DNA of 64,000 nucleotides, taken from contig SZWC01000035.1 of the NCBI GenBank assembly GCA_023375785.1, forward strand, positions 309,469 to 373,468, in the 5' to 3' direction. A model generated the notes under the pieces. The model worked only from the letters and a program-made list of their open reading frames with translations. It was not told where the DNA came from and did no database searches. Source of the stretch: Penium margaritaceum (taxonomy: Eukaryota > Streptophyta > Zygnematophyceae > Desmidiales > Peniaceae). Every line of letters starts with the position of its first letter. The first letter of the stretch is position 1. The position numbers and the translations under genes were made by a program. Positions 55,981 through 64,000 of the stretch are shown piece by piece.

Positions 55981-56900
55981 GCATTGGCATCCTCTCATGA
56001 GAGAGCCTCCCTCAATGTGCCAGGGTCAAGCGCCATGGAGGGGGAACTCTGCGTGGCGAGTGCACATGCCTCAGTGTTGGGCCTGACGGCCACGAGATCA
56101 GCTGCTGCGTCACAGGCGATATGGAACTCGCGAGTGACCAGGTCGTGCCCTACAGGGCACGCTGGATGTACCTCTGAAAGCTCGGTGCGGGCACTCAGGC
56201 CTGAGGCCTTTGTGCCTGGATCACCACTCGCGATGCTCCAAGTGGAACGCCTGGGTCCGGGACCCGACGCTCGCTGAGCTCCGAAGTCTAGTGGTCGAAG
56301 GCGGCCACCGGGCTCACGTGAGTAACCGTAGGTCGAGGGGCGCACCTCAGGCTCCGAGACAGGTACGACCACAGGAATGGGTACGACCACAGCTGGTGAG
56401 GGCTGAGACGAGGCAGCTGGAGATGCCGAGCGAGGAGATGAGTGTGTGGGAGACACGGGGCTGGGTGTGACAACAGGCAAGGCTGGTCTGGACACTGAGG
56501 CGGGGGTGTCAACCGACGTAGGAACGGGAGTGAGCAAGACTGGGTTAGACGCAGGAGCAGGGGTGCCGGCAGACACAAGAAATGGTGCAGGAGGAGGCGT
56601 GAGAGAAGAGGTACATGTGGGGTGTGAAACAGGCTATACAGGCAAAATCTCTAGGCCTACGGCAATGATAACTGGATCATCAAGGGCTGGAGATCAAGAG
56701 GGGGCTCGAGCGGACACATGAGCCGGACGAGGGATGGTCGCTGGCGTAGAAGTCTCCCCCATCTGCCAAGGACCGTCACAGGAAGGGACATGGGCTGCGG
56801 AGAGGGCTGTGATTGAAGTCAGGTCACGATACGTGAGTGACTCGAAAAACAGCGAGTCACGGGACTCAATGATGCGACGGCGAGTGGGGTCCCAAAAACG
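55981..56900 (-). pseudogene. R11 integrase-RT linker
   Basis: Same frame as RT. Pro/Ser/Val-rich (PTHSSPRSASPAASSQPSP), with landmark YGYSREPGGRLRPLDFG (about 56330-56280). The stops LPV-stop-PV, APS-stop-SP and ALS-stop-ED fall here. Family II linkers vary in length and are the least conserved part. Confidence 0.8.
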
Positions 56901-58030
56901 TCAAGCCTTCGACCGCGGGGAGATGCCAATGAAGGCACACAGGCGACCCCGAGGGGAGACCTTGGATGCCTGCTCGTCCTTGGAGTACCACACGGAGGCC
57001 AGGGATCCCCAGACGCGAGCAAGACGTAGGTCAACACGGTGGCCAAACCAGAGCTCGTACGGTGTAACATGGTCCGGAAGTGGACCATGCGGGAGGCGGT
57101 TCCAGACCCAAGTCATGTAGGCGAAGCCCTCGAAAGCGAAAGACTCCGGGAGACCGCACTCAGACCGCATGGCGCGAACCGCATCCTTCATGGNGACCCC
57201 GAGGGGAGACCTTGGATGCCTGCTCGTCCTTGGAGTACCACACGGAGGCCAGGGATCCCCAGACGCGAGCAAGACGTAGGTCAACACGGTGGCCAAACCA
57301 GAGCTCGTACGGTGTAACATGGTCCGGAAGTGGACCATGCGGGAGGCGGTTCCAGACCCAAGTCATGTAGGCGAAGCCCTCGAAAGCGAAAGACTCCGGG
57401 AGACCGCACTCAGACCGCATGGCGCGAACCGCATCCTTCATGGTGCGATTCCAGCGCTCGGATACACCGTTCTGCTGTGGAGTAGCAGGAGCGGAGACCT
57501 GGTGAAAAATCCCGTACTCAGCAAAGAAGGAGTCCATCTCGCCAAGGAGCTCCCCTCCGCGATCTGAGTGAAAAGTATGTAGCGTGTGGCGAGACTGACG
57601 CTCAGCCATCGTGAGCCAGAGCCAAACCGCAAGGGCCGCGTCACTCTTCTGATGCAGACTGTAGACCCACCGCATGCGGGTGAAGTCATCCGTCAGCGTC
57701 AAAACGTACTGGCCCATCTCGGCCAGGGACTCGACCGGGAGAGGACCGAGAAGGTCCGATTGGACCAACTCTAGAGGCCTAAGCACTCACAAACGCGAGT
57801 CAGGGTAGGTGCACCGGTGCATCTTCCCCTGAGTGCAGAAAAGACAGTTGGTCTTGGGTGGCTTCTCGAAAGAAGCCACGTCAAGACCAAAAGCAGGCCG
57901 AGTCCGAATTAGCTTTGACACAGTGTCGGAGCCCACGTGACATAGACGACGATGAAGCAACCGCTGGTGTTCCGAGGATAGAACACCAGTGACAAAAAAA
58001 CGCGACCGGATGAGGAGGGAGAGCAAGGGG
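56901..58030 (-). pseudogene. pol: R11 integrase
   Basis: Zinc ligands in HQRLLHRRLCHVGSD and NCLFCTQGKMH; first Asp ELVQSDLLGPL; DDFTRMRWVYSLHQKSDAAL; second Asp FHSDRGGELLGEM; Glu in PQQNGVSERWNRTMKD. Then YMTWVWNRLPHGPLPDHVTP, the GKKD-like C-terminal domain. The DDE triad is complete. One TGA at about 57787 and another near 56901 interrupt it. The repeated block around the N at 57194 is an assembly artefact, not a mutation. Confidence 0.9.
56945..57443. other. Assembly artefact: 249-bp duplication around one N
   Basis: 56945-57193 and 57195-57443 are the same sequence with N at 57194 between. It duplicates part of the R11 integrase C-terminus and creates a false frame change. Confidence 0.92.
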
Positions 58031-58400
58031 AGGAGGGCCGAGCGATATGATACAAATCATCTATGACTGAAGCACGCAAGACAATGCTACGGGTGTCAAT
58101 AGTAGTCACAGTCGCTGAATTAGCGGTGTGCTCCACAGAGAGACCCATCAAAGTGCAGGCACGCACAGAAAGCAGGCTGAGCTCAAGATCAGGCACAAAC
58201 AACACATCAGAAAGATACAAGGGGCCAGAGGGACCGTCGAAACATACAACCCCCACATTATGGACTGGCAAGGACTGACCACAGCCTGTAGGAACAGAAC
58301 GGACAGTCCTGACAGGACCAAGTACGACAAAGTCACTGCGACGGCACGTCATGTGATCGGTGGCCCCTTAATCGATGATCAAGTGCCACTGGAGTCACGA
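58031..58400 (-). pseudogene. R11 protease and pre-integrase region
   Basis: THHMT-like TDHMTCRRSDFVVLGPV, VVCFDGPSGPLYLSDVLF, VPDLELSLLSVRACTLMG. At the active site the sequence reads D-stop-G: TAA stands for the Ser of DSG at about 58367-58373. One base is missing just before it (TTG-ATC for TTGGATC). Compared with R12 (DSGS at 63824 onward), this copy is inactive by two lesions. Confidence 0.85.
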
Positions 58401-59157
58401 CTGGTGGACGTCACTGTACAACGAGCAATGGAACGCTCGGCATCAGAGGGACGGTGAGCCGACAGTGGGGAGGAACGACGAACATCACAAAGATGAGACT
58501 CATGAATCCAGTCAGTGTAGTCAGGCCCATCATCATCACATGCTGACTGTGCTTCCCCACACGTGTCATCATGAGCCACGGGAACGATGAACAAGCAGTC
58601 TATGAACCACCCGACGATGACAACACACTCGCACCTCCCTGAAAGCGAAGCGCCAGAAGATGACGAAGCTTGGCGATGGTGCGGTCGCGTGGGTCCGGAT
58701 CGCTGCTGCTCGCCGGTGAGGACGCAGGAATAGCTGCAGTCGTGGCCGCCGCACGTCCCGAGGAGGGTGCGGGGGATGCGCCGGACGTGGAACGAAGAGC
58801 ATGAGCAGCCTGAAGCCCACGAGTTATCCGCACCCAGTCAAGGGGCTGCTGGCACTCGGTGTAGCGATGGGCGCCTCCACAGTTGTAGCAGTGCACAAAA
58901 CGGCCACTGCTACCACTGGATGACAACTGCTGCTGACCTGATCCACGTTTCCTATTCTTTTTCTTCCCTTGGGTAGCTGCTGGAACGCCCTGTGTCTGCA
59001 TGGGTGTAGACGGGGTCGAAGAGGAGGAGGAAGATGAGGTGGTCATGATGGAGGTGGATGAGGGTGACTGCATGAGAGAAGATGGTGGTGATGCGACAAC
59101 TGCTGCAGCGAGGGAGGTCTCCTCATGCGCTACTGCTGCCTCACGGGCTGAAGTCAC
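58401..59157 (-). pseudogene. gag: R11 gag C-terminus with zinc knuckle
   Basis: Open for 185 codons from 59157: Ser-rich linker, KKKNRKRGSGQQQLSSSG, zinc knuckle CYNCGGAHRYTEC, QPLDWVRITRGLQ, then RTIAKLRHLLALRFQGG. The rest to the protease is in broken frames (HESHLCDVRRSSPLSAHRP). The CCHC ligands are complete. Just upstream is TAG at 59158-59160, where Gln (CAG) stands in R12. Confidence 0.88.
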
Positions 59158-60158
59158 CTAGAGAAAAAGCTGATGCGCCCAAGGAAGCATCTGCAAGGTG
59201 GCTGAGAAAGGCTCGAGGACAGCGTCGCTGTACCGTGTGAATATGTTGGTGTACTCAAGGCGAACTCCGAGCATAATCGTCCGAAGCGCCCACAGCTGTG
59301 TGCCTCCTGCTATGTGCCTCTTGAGGTCCCCAGACACGTGTAGATACGCATAGCACGTCGCCAGTAATCCGCTGCAGACTCCGCAGGCCCCTGACGAAGC
59401 GAATGGAAAGCACGAATTTGTGACGCACGAGTGGCGTGCGTCTCTGCGGCCAGCAGGGATAACGCCAGATCCCAGCCTCCACGGGGATCGGCGCCGGTGC
59501 TTGTGCCAGCCGCGCCAAGGAAGGGGCGGAAGTCGACGACAATCTTGCGTGGCATGGCGTAGAGAAGTCTGCGCATGGCCCAGGCTACTGTCAGTGCCTG
59601 TGCTGGGTCTGTGGACTGGTACGGGCTGTGGTAGTAAGGCCACACTCCCTCAGATGTAGCCCACACCTGAAACAGGATCTCCCAGCAGTCGAAACCATCC
59701 TCGCTCACCGAGGAGGTGGTGCCTCAAAGTCCTTAGGTTGCCGCTCCGTGGGGAGAGCAACCGCAGGCTGAGGAGGACGAGAGATGGGAAAAACTCCTTG
59801 GAGAGGGTGATCGCCATGGTAGTCAGGTGATGATCGTATCAGGGTAACCGGTGGAGGTCGGGTACCCTTTTGCAGCTGACGGAGGCGCTCCTGGAGAACT
59901 CGAATCTCGTGCTCTTGGGAATCATCCGTAATGCCTGGCATGAATGGCTCATCGTGTAGTGGCTCATCATCAAGGAGGTCAGCACGTGGTGGGTCAGGTG
60001 GAGCGCCTGTCACGAGTGCCTGGACCGAATGCTGGATAGAGACCGCAACTCCAGCAGCTCCCTAAGAAATCCGCGGAGGGGCTGTGGACTGAGCCCACAG
60101 AAGCTCAGTTAGCGTGCGGATAGCGTCAGTCTGCTCTCTCTGGAGACGACGCATCTCA
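59158..60158 (-). pseudogene. gag: R11 gag capsid, interrupted by R12 LTR
   Basis: Blocks in three frames: EEMRR/QREQTDAIRTLTEL (about 60158-60110), ADLLDDEPLHDEPFMPGITDD to PPPR (60013-59705), DGFDCWEILFQVWATSEGVW to CLGTSRGT (59708-59313), then the EYTNIFTRYSDAVLEPFSAT end. A 4-base deletion near 59705 and a ~14-base insertion near 59320 cause the shifts. At 60158 the coding sequence is cut by the R12 LTR. Confidence 0.88.
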
Positions 60159-60799
60159 TGTTGTGCTTTGTGCCATTCCTGTACAGTTTACTGTGACCAC
60201 TCGGCCGTGTCCATACTCGTGCAGATCCCTGAGGCATGCGGCCCTGGTGACACCGGCGCGACGACAGGCAGCGGACTACCCGCTTGGAGCTGACCGACCA
60301 CTGTTCCAGAGCCCCAGATGCCACCGGGACTCGTTGTTGTGCCTTCTACGTCTTGCAGGCGCCTTTCGGCGGACTGGCCATGAGGCCTATTTGCATGTTT
60401 TTGCATTGAATGCTCACTGAAAGTCGATGGATGCATGCATGTGACCAGTCGCTACGTCCTTCTTTTGATTCTGCATGTCTAGGTTCAGACGGCGTAGGAT
60501 TCTGACATGTGTGCGCAGAGTTACGGCCAAAACTGTGGTTTTGGGCCGGTTTTAGGACAGCTCTTGGACTGCCGCGTGCGACACCCGCCGTGCGCCGCGG
60601 CAGGTATTTATGCCCTAGACCTGTCAGTTGTCATCTCTCTCTGCATATGCTATATTGAAGCATTCTGACACTGTGTCTTGTGTCTCCTAGCCAAACCCTT
60701 GCCGTTGTGTGTACGACCTGTGACTGTCGTCACCGTCTGACCAGGCACTGATGCCCGGTCAGCGGCTGTGTTGCTAGGAAGCTTCTACGCACTATCTCA
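60159..60799 (+). repeat. R12 5' LTR (641 bp)
   Basis: TGTTGTGCTTTGTGCC to ACTATCTCA. Contains the hairpin GGCCAAAAC/GTTTTGGGCC (60525-60547). Matches the reverse of R11's 3' LTR along its length. The TATTTATGCC block at 60604-60613 could be part of the promoter; that is inference. Confidence 0.92.
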
Positions 60800-60830
60800 T
60801 GGTATCAGAGCAGTGAGACAGTTCTCACTG
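60800..60830 (+). promoter_or_regulatory. R12 primer-binding site and adjacent hairpin
   Basis: TGGTATCAGAGC at 60800-60811, then CAGTGAGA (60811-60818), loop CAGT, TCTCACTG (60823-60830): a perfect 8-bp stem. Compared with R3, the fourth and fifth pairs differ by compensatory changes (T-A to C-G, G-C to A-T). Confidence 0.92.
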
Positions 60831-61678
60831 AGCTGCGCAGCAGAGACGCAGCAGAGTAGTAGCAGTGAGAGTCACCACTGCAGCAGAGTTTCTGGGATCT
60901 GTTGGAGACGGCCGGTCACCGTCAACGTACTCCACCCACCACGTGAGATCGCAGCTGCAGAGGCAGCAGCAGCGGCGTGTACCGCCACGCAGAGGTGCGT
61001 GGCGGCTACGGTGCGTGCAGCCGCCCTCCCACAGCCGCAGCAGCAGAGCAGCAGTAGCAGAGGCGGCGGCGGCAGCAGCGCAGCAGCAGCGGCCGCCGCA
61101 ACAGCGTGGCAGCAGCGGCGTCAGCAGCAGCGCAGCAGCAGCGTCGGCAGCAGCAGCGCAGCAGCGGCAGCGGCACAGCAACAGCAGTGGCAGTCGCGGC
61201 GGCAGTAGCAGCGTAGCAGTGGCAGCAGTAGCAGCGCGTGGCGGCGGCAGCCAGCAGCAGCGCGCGGCGGCGGCAGCCTGCAGCAGCTGCAGCGCGTAGC
61301 AGCAGCCGCCGCGCGTAGCAGCAGCAGCAGCAGCGCAGCCGCTGCTGCCAACGCTGCACACGCAGCTACGCAGCTACTGTTGCAGCTGACAGCATAGCTG
61401 CAACAGCAGCTGGGCGGAAGCTGCTGTGCAGCTTCCGCGGAGCTGCCGTTCGCCACCGCGAAGCGACTCCACGTGCGGCAGAACCGTGACCACAAAAAAA
61501 AAGGAGGGGACGAGCTGACGGCAGCATTGTTGATTGCTGACATCATCAGGTGGTGCTGACGCCAGCAACCACTTGCTGACGTCAGCATTACACTTAACCA
61601 AATTTTCACCCGGAAAGTCAAAAGTTGCCAGCTTTTCAACTCCCTGAGAAACGCAGACGGTTTTGAAATCTGGCAAAC
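60831..61678 (+). repeat. R12 CAG-rich leader
   Basis: CAG/GCGGCGGC-rich at 60955-61370. Then a less repetitive part with CACAAAAAAAAAGGAGGGGAC (61487-61507, spelled in part) and GTCAGC/GCTGAC repeats (61510-61590). ATGs are few, and the first good start for gag is at 61679. Confidence 0.85.
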
Positions 61679-63049
61679 TTGACCTGTCGTCCCATAGTGA
61701 GCGGCGACATAAGTTCGCCCGACGACAAGGACAAGGGACCAGGTGATCCTTCCTCCTCTTCTTCCGGGGTATTGAGCCCTCGCTCGCAGGCCATTGCGGA
61801 CCTGCGCAGCCAGCAGGAGGAGATGCGTCGTCTGCAGCGAGAGCAGACTGACGCGATCCGCACGCTGACTGAGCTCATGCGTGCTCAGTCCACGGCTCCT
61901 TCGCGGATTTCTGAGGGAGCTGCCGGCGTTGCGGCCTCCACCCGGCACTCGGCCCAGGTGCCCGTGACAGGTGCTCCATCTGCTTCACCTCCTGGTGTGG
62001 TTTCTCTACCACCTGCGGACCTCCTTGATGACGAGCCATTCATGCCAGGCTTCGAGGATGACTCCCAGCAGCGGGAGATTCGTCTCCTGCAGGAGCGCCT
62101 CCGTCAGCTGCAAACGGGTATCCGACCTCCACCCGTGTCCTCGATACGACCGTCACCTGACTTCCCCGCTGATCACCCCCTTCCAGGAGTTTTCCCCGTC
62201 TTTCGCCCTCCTCAGCCTGCGGTTGCTCTCCCCATGGAGCGGCAGCCAAAGGACTTTGAGGCACCACCTCCACGGTACATCAGCGAGGATGGATTTGATT
62301 GCTGGGAGATCCTGTTTCAGGTGTGGGCCACTTCCGAGGGAGTGTGGCCTTACTACCACAGCCCNTCGATACGACCGTCACCTGACTTCCCCGCTGATCA
62401 CCCCCTTCCAGGAGTTTTCCCCGTCTTTCGCCCTCCTCAGCCTGCGGTTGCTCTCCCCATGGAGCGGCAGCCAAAGGACTTTGAGGCACCACCTCCACGG
62501 TACATCAGCGAGGATGGATTTGATTGCTGGGAGATCCTGTTTCAGGTGTGGGCCACTTCCGAGGGAGTGTGGCCTTACTACCACAGCCCTTACCAGTCTA
62601 CACATCCAGCACAGGTACTGACAGCAGCCCGGGCCATGCGAGGGCTTCTCTACGCCATGCCACGCGAGACTGTCGTCGACTTCCGCCCCTTCCTCGGCAT
62701 GGCTGGCACAGGCATCGGAGCTGATCCTCGTGGAGGCTGGGATCTGGCGTTGTCCCTACGGGCCGCACAGACGCACGCTACACGTGCGTCATACATTCGT
62801 GCTTTCAACTCGCTCCGTCAGGGACCAGCGGAGCCTGCGGCGGAATACTGGCGACGCGCCATGCATATTTGCACGTGTCTGGGGACCTCAAGGGACACAC
62901 AGCTGTGGGCACTTCGGATGATCATCCTCGGAGTTCGCCTGGAGTACACCGACATCTTCACACGGTACAGCGACGCTGCTCTCGAGCCTTTCTCAGCCAC
63001 CCTGCAGCTGCTCCCTTGGGCCCATCAGCTTTTTCTCCAGGTGACGTAG
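61679..63049 (+). CDS. gag: R12 gag capsid region
   Basis: From the ATG at 61679: acidic/Ser start, coiled coil QQEEMRRLQREQTDAIRTLT (residues about 45-65), ADLLDDEPFMPGFEDD, a second coil REIRLLQERLRQLQTG, capsid DGFDCWEILFQVWATSEGVW, FRPFLGMAGTGIGADPRGGW, SYIRAFNSLRQGPAEPAAEY, LGVRLEYTDIFTRYSD, PWAHQLFLQVT, then TAG. 225 bases (62141-62364 plus N) are a scaffold duplication that keeps the frame; the real length is 75 codons shorter. Gag would assemble the particle. The TAG may be a defect or a gag boundary. Confidence 0.88.
   Translation: MTCRPIVSGDISSPDDKDKGPGDPSSSSSGVLSPRSQAIADLRSQQEEMRRLQREQTDAIRTLTELMRAQSTAPSRISEGAAGVAASTRHSAQVPVTGAPSASPPGVVSLPPADLLDDEPFMPGFEDDSQQREIRLLQERLRQLQTGIRPPPVSSIRPSPDFPADHPLPGVFPVFRPPQPAVALPMERQPKDFEAPPPRYISEDGFDCWEILFQVWATSEGVWPYYHSXSIRPSPDFPADHPLPGVFPVFRPPQPAVALPMERQPKDFEAPPPRYISEDGFDCWEILFQVWATSEGVWPYYHSPYQSTHPAQVLTAARAMRGLLYAMPRETVVDFRPFLGMAGTGIGADPRGGWDLALSLRAAQTHATRASYIRAFNSLRQGPAEPAAEYWRRAMHICTCLGTSRDTQLWALRMIILGVRLEYTDIFTRYSDAALEPFSATLQLLPWAHQLFLQVT
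62141..62589. other. Assembly artefact: 224-bp duplication around one N
   Basis: 62141-62364 and 62366-62589 are identical, with N at 62365. R11 and R3 gag have the segment once. The same pattern occurs at 57194 and 53837. Confidence 0.93.
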
Positions 63050-64000
63050 GCCCGCGAGGCAGCAGTAGCACATCAGGAGACTTCCCTCGCTGCAGCAGTC
63101 CTCACCTCACCACCATCTTCCCTCCTGCAGTCACCCTCATCTACCTCCATCACGACCTCATCTTCCTCCTCCTCTTCAACCCCATCTACACCCACGCAGA
63201 TGCAGGGCGTTGCAGCAGCTGCCCAGGGGAAGAAGAAGAATAGGAAGCGTGGATCGGGTCAGTAGCAGTCGTCATCCAGTGGTAGCAGTGGTCGTTCTGT
63301 GCACTGCTACAACTGTGGAGGTGCCCATCGCTACACTGAGTGCCAGCAGCCGCTTGACTGGGAGCGCATCACTCGCGGACTTCAGGCTGCCCATGCTGCT
63401 CGCACCGCGTCCGGCACGTCGCCCACACACTCCTCTGGACGCGCGGCGACCATGACTGCAGTTGTTCCTGCATCCTCACCAGCGAGCAGCATTGATCCAG
63501 ACCCACATGACCGCACCATCGCCGAGCTTCGTTATCTTCTGGCACTTCGCTTTCAGGGAGGTGTGAGTGTGTTTTCATCGTCGAGTGGGTCACAGACTGC
63601 TTGTTTGTCCGTCCTCGTGACTCGTGATGACACGTGTGGGGGAGTACAGTCCGCATGTGATGATGTTGGGCCTGACTGCATTGACTGGATTCATGAGTCC
63701 CACCTTCGTGATGTACGTTGTTCCTTCCCACTGACGGCTCAGCATCCCGCTGATGCCGAGTGTTCCATTGCTCGTTGTACAGTGACGTCCACCAGTCGTG
63801 ACTCCGGTGGCACTTGGATCATCGATTCCGGTTCCACCCACCACATGACGGGTCGTCGTAGTGACTTTGTGGTACTTGGTCCTGTCACGACTGTCCGTTC
63901 TGTTCGTACAGGCTCTGGTCAGTCCTTACCGGTCCACGGTGTTGGGGTTGTATGCTTTGATGGTCCGTCTGGCCCCCTGTATCTCTCTGACGTGCTGTTT
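63050..64000 (+). CDS. gag-pol: R12 gag C-terminus and start of protease (runs off window)
   Basis: Same frame as the capsid, after the TAG at 63047-63049. AREAAVAHQETS, Ser-rich linker, KKKNRKRGSGQ then TAG (63263-63265, Gln in R11), zinc knuckle CYNCGGAHRYTEC (about 63307-63345), DRTIAELRYLLALRFQGG, HESHLRDVRCSF, protease active site IIDSGSTHHMT with DSG at 63824-63832 intact, then GVGVVCFDGPSGPLYLSDVL to the window edge. Integrase and RT lie outside. Confidence 0.88.

Larger units (their letters stand above)
53513..60158 (-). mobile_element. R11: family II Copia element, best-preserved pol, cut by R12
   Basis: 3' LTR 53513-54357, polypurine tract, then RNase H, RT, linker, integrase, protease, gag on the minus strand. 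Gag runs until 60158, where the R12 LTR begins. R11's gag start, leader and 5' LTR should lie beyond the window. RT-RNase H is open for 356 codons with intact catalytic residues. Gag and protease have frameshifts. Two of its breaks are assembly artefacts. Confidence 0.92.
60159..64000 (+). mobile_element. R12: family II Copia element, 5' half, inserted in R11 gag
   Basis: LTR 60159-60799, PBS, hairpin, CAG leader, gag and the start of pol, running off the window. It is oriented opposite to R11 and lies inside R11's gag codons, so it is the later insertion. Its frame is open from 61679 to 64000 apart from two TAG codons, making it the least decayed family II copy here. Confidence 0.92.

Noticed and set aside
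57160-57786. A 208-codon integrase fusion ending in a second integrase start
   Set aside because: The fusion crosses the N at 57194 between duplicated contig ends; it is an artefact.
60154-60158. TCTCA next to R12 as a target-site duplication
   Set aside because: It also equals the last five bases of the LTR, and R12's 3' end is outside the window, so it cannot be judged.
9161-63265. Reassigned stop codon (TAG read as an amino acid)
   Set aside because: TAG, TGA and TAA replace Trp, Gln, Glu, Arg, Ser and Leu codons in different copies, and other copies keep the sense codon. Random nonsense mutation fits better, except for the shared RT position reported above.
1-64000. Gypsy/Ty3 or pararetrovirus origin
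   Set aside because: Integrase lies before RT in every readable copy, with YVDD and Copia-type RNase H motifs. This order is specific for Ty1/Copia.

Overview
This is a eukaryotic, repeat-only window. I find no host gene, tRNA, rRNA or CRISPR that I can defend. It consists almost entirely of decayed Ty1/Copia LTR retrotransposons inserted into one another. The domain order protease-integrase-RT-RNase H marks them as Copia. The UBN2-type gag, the TGGTATCAGAG primer site and the GGGGGAG|TGTTG polypurine/LTR junction are typical of plant-lineage Copia. A green plant or green alga is the most likely source; the species cannot be told. N runs and end-duplications show a draft scaffold.

I number the elements R1-R12. 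Family I has a gag with an LWRW motif and 0.7-1 kb LTRs: R2, R4, R6. Family II has an iMet-type PBS, a long CAG-rich leader and about 0.6 kb LTRs: R1, R3, R5, R7, R8, R11, R12. R1 and R8 form a sub-group without recognisable gag. R9 is a gag remnant of another Copia lineage. R10 has family II-like ends but encodes no pol.

Layout: R1 (+, 1-11033) is split in its integrase by R2 (about 2461-5632) and between linker and RT by a segment with an N gap and a 145-bp minisatellite. R1's 3' LTR (10404-11033) is also the 5' LTR of R3 (+, to 19241), so the two form a head-to-tail tandem. R4 (-, 11373-16995, TSD AGAAG) sits in R3's leader. R5 (-, 19242-34425) carries R6 (-, 26175-33972, TSD GCTAC) in its own leader. 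One R6 LTR is interrupted by a second minisatellite-bearing segment. R7 (+, 34426-45653) has a 760-bp insertion in RT and R8 (-, 39950-45335) in its 3' LTR. R9 (-) is cut by R10 (-, 47345-53362). R11 (-, 53513-60158) is cut in gag by R12 (+, 60159 to the window end), a copy of the same family in the opposite orientation.

Points of most interest: (1) a hairpin directly after the PBS, with compensatory base changes between R3 and R12 and an equivalent in R10; (2) R10, a non-autonomous element whose decayed long ORF has coiled-coil character and whose cis signals match family II; (3) an iterated GGTCTCGACC motif in R9 and R10; (4) an in-frame TAG at the same conserved RT tryptophan in three of five family II copies, and stops clustered just after the capsid in three of four; (5) related minisatellites in two insertions. 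Several apparent breaks are assembly artefacts, because sequence is duplicated on both sides of an N.
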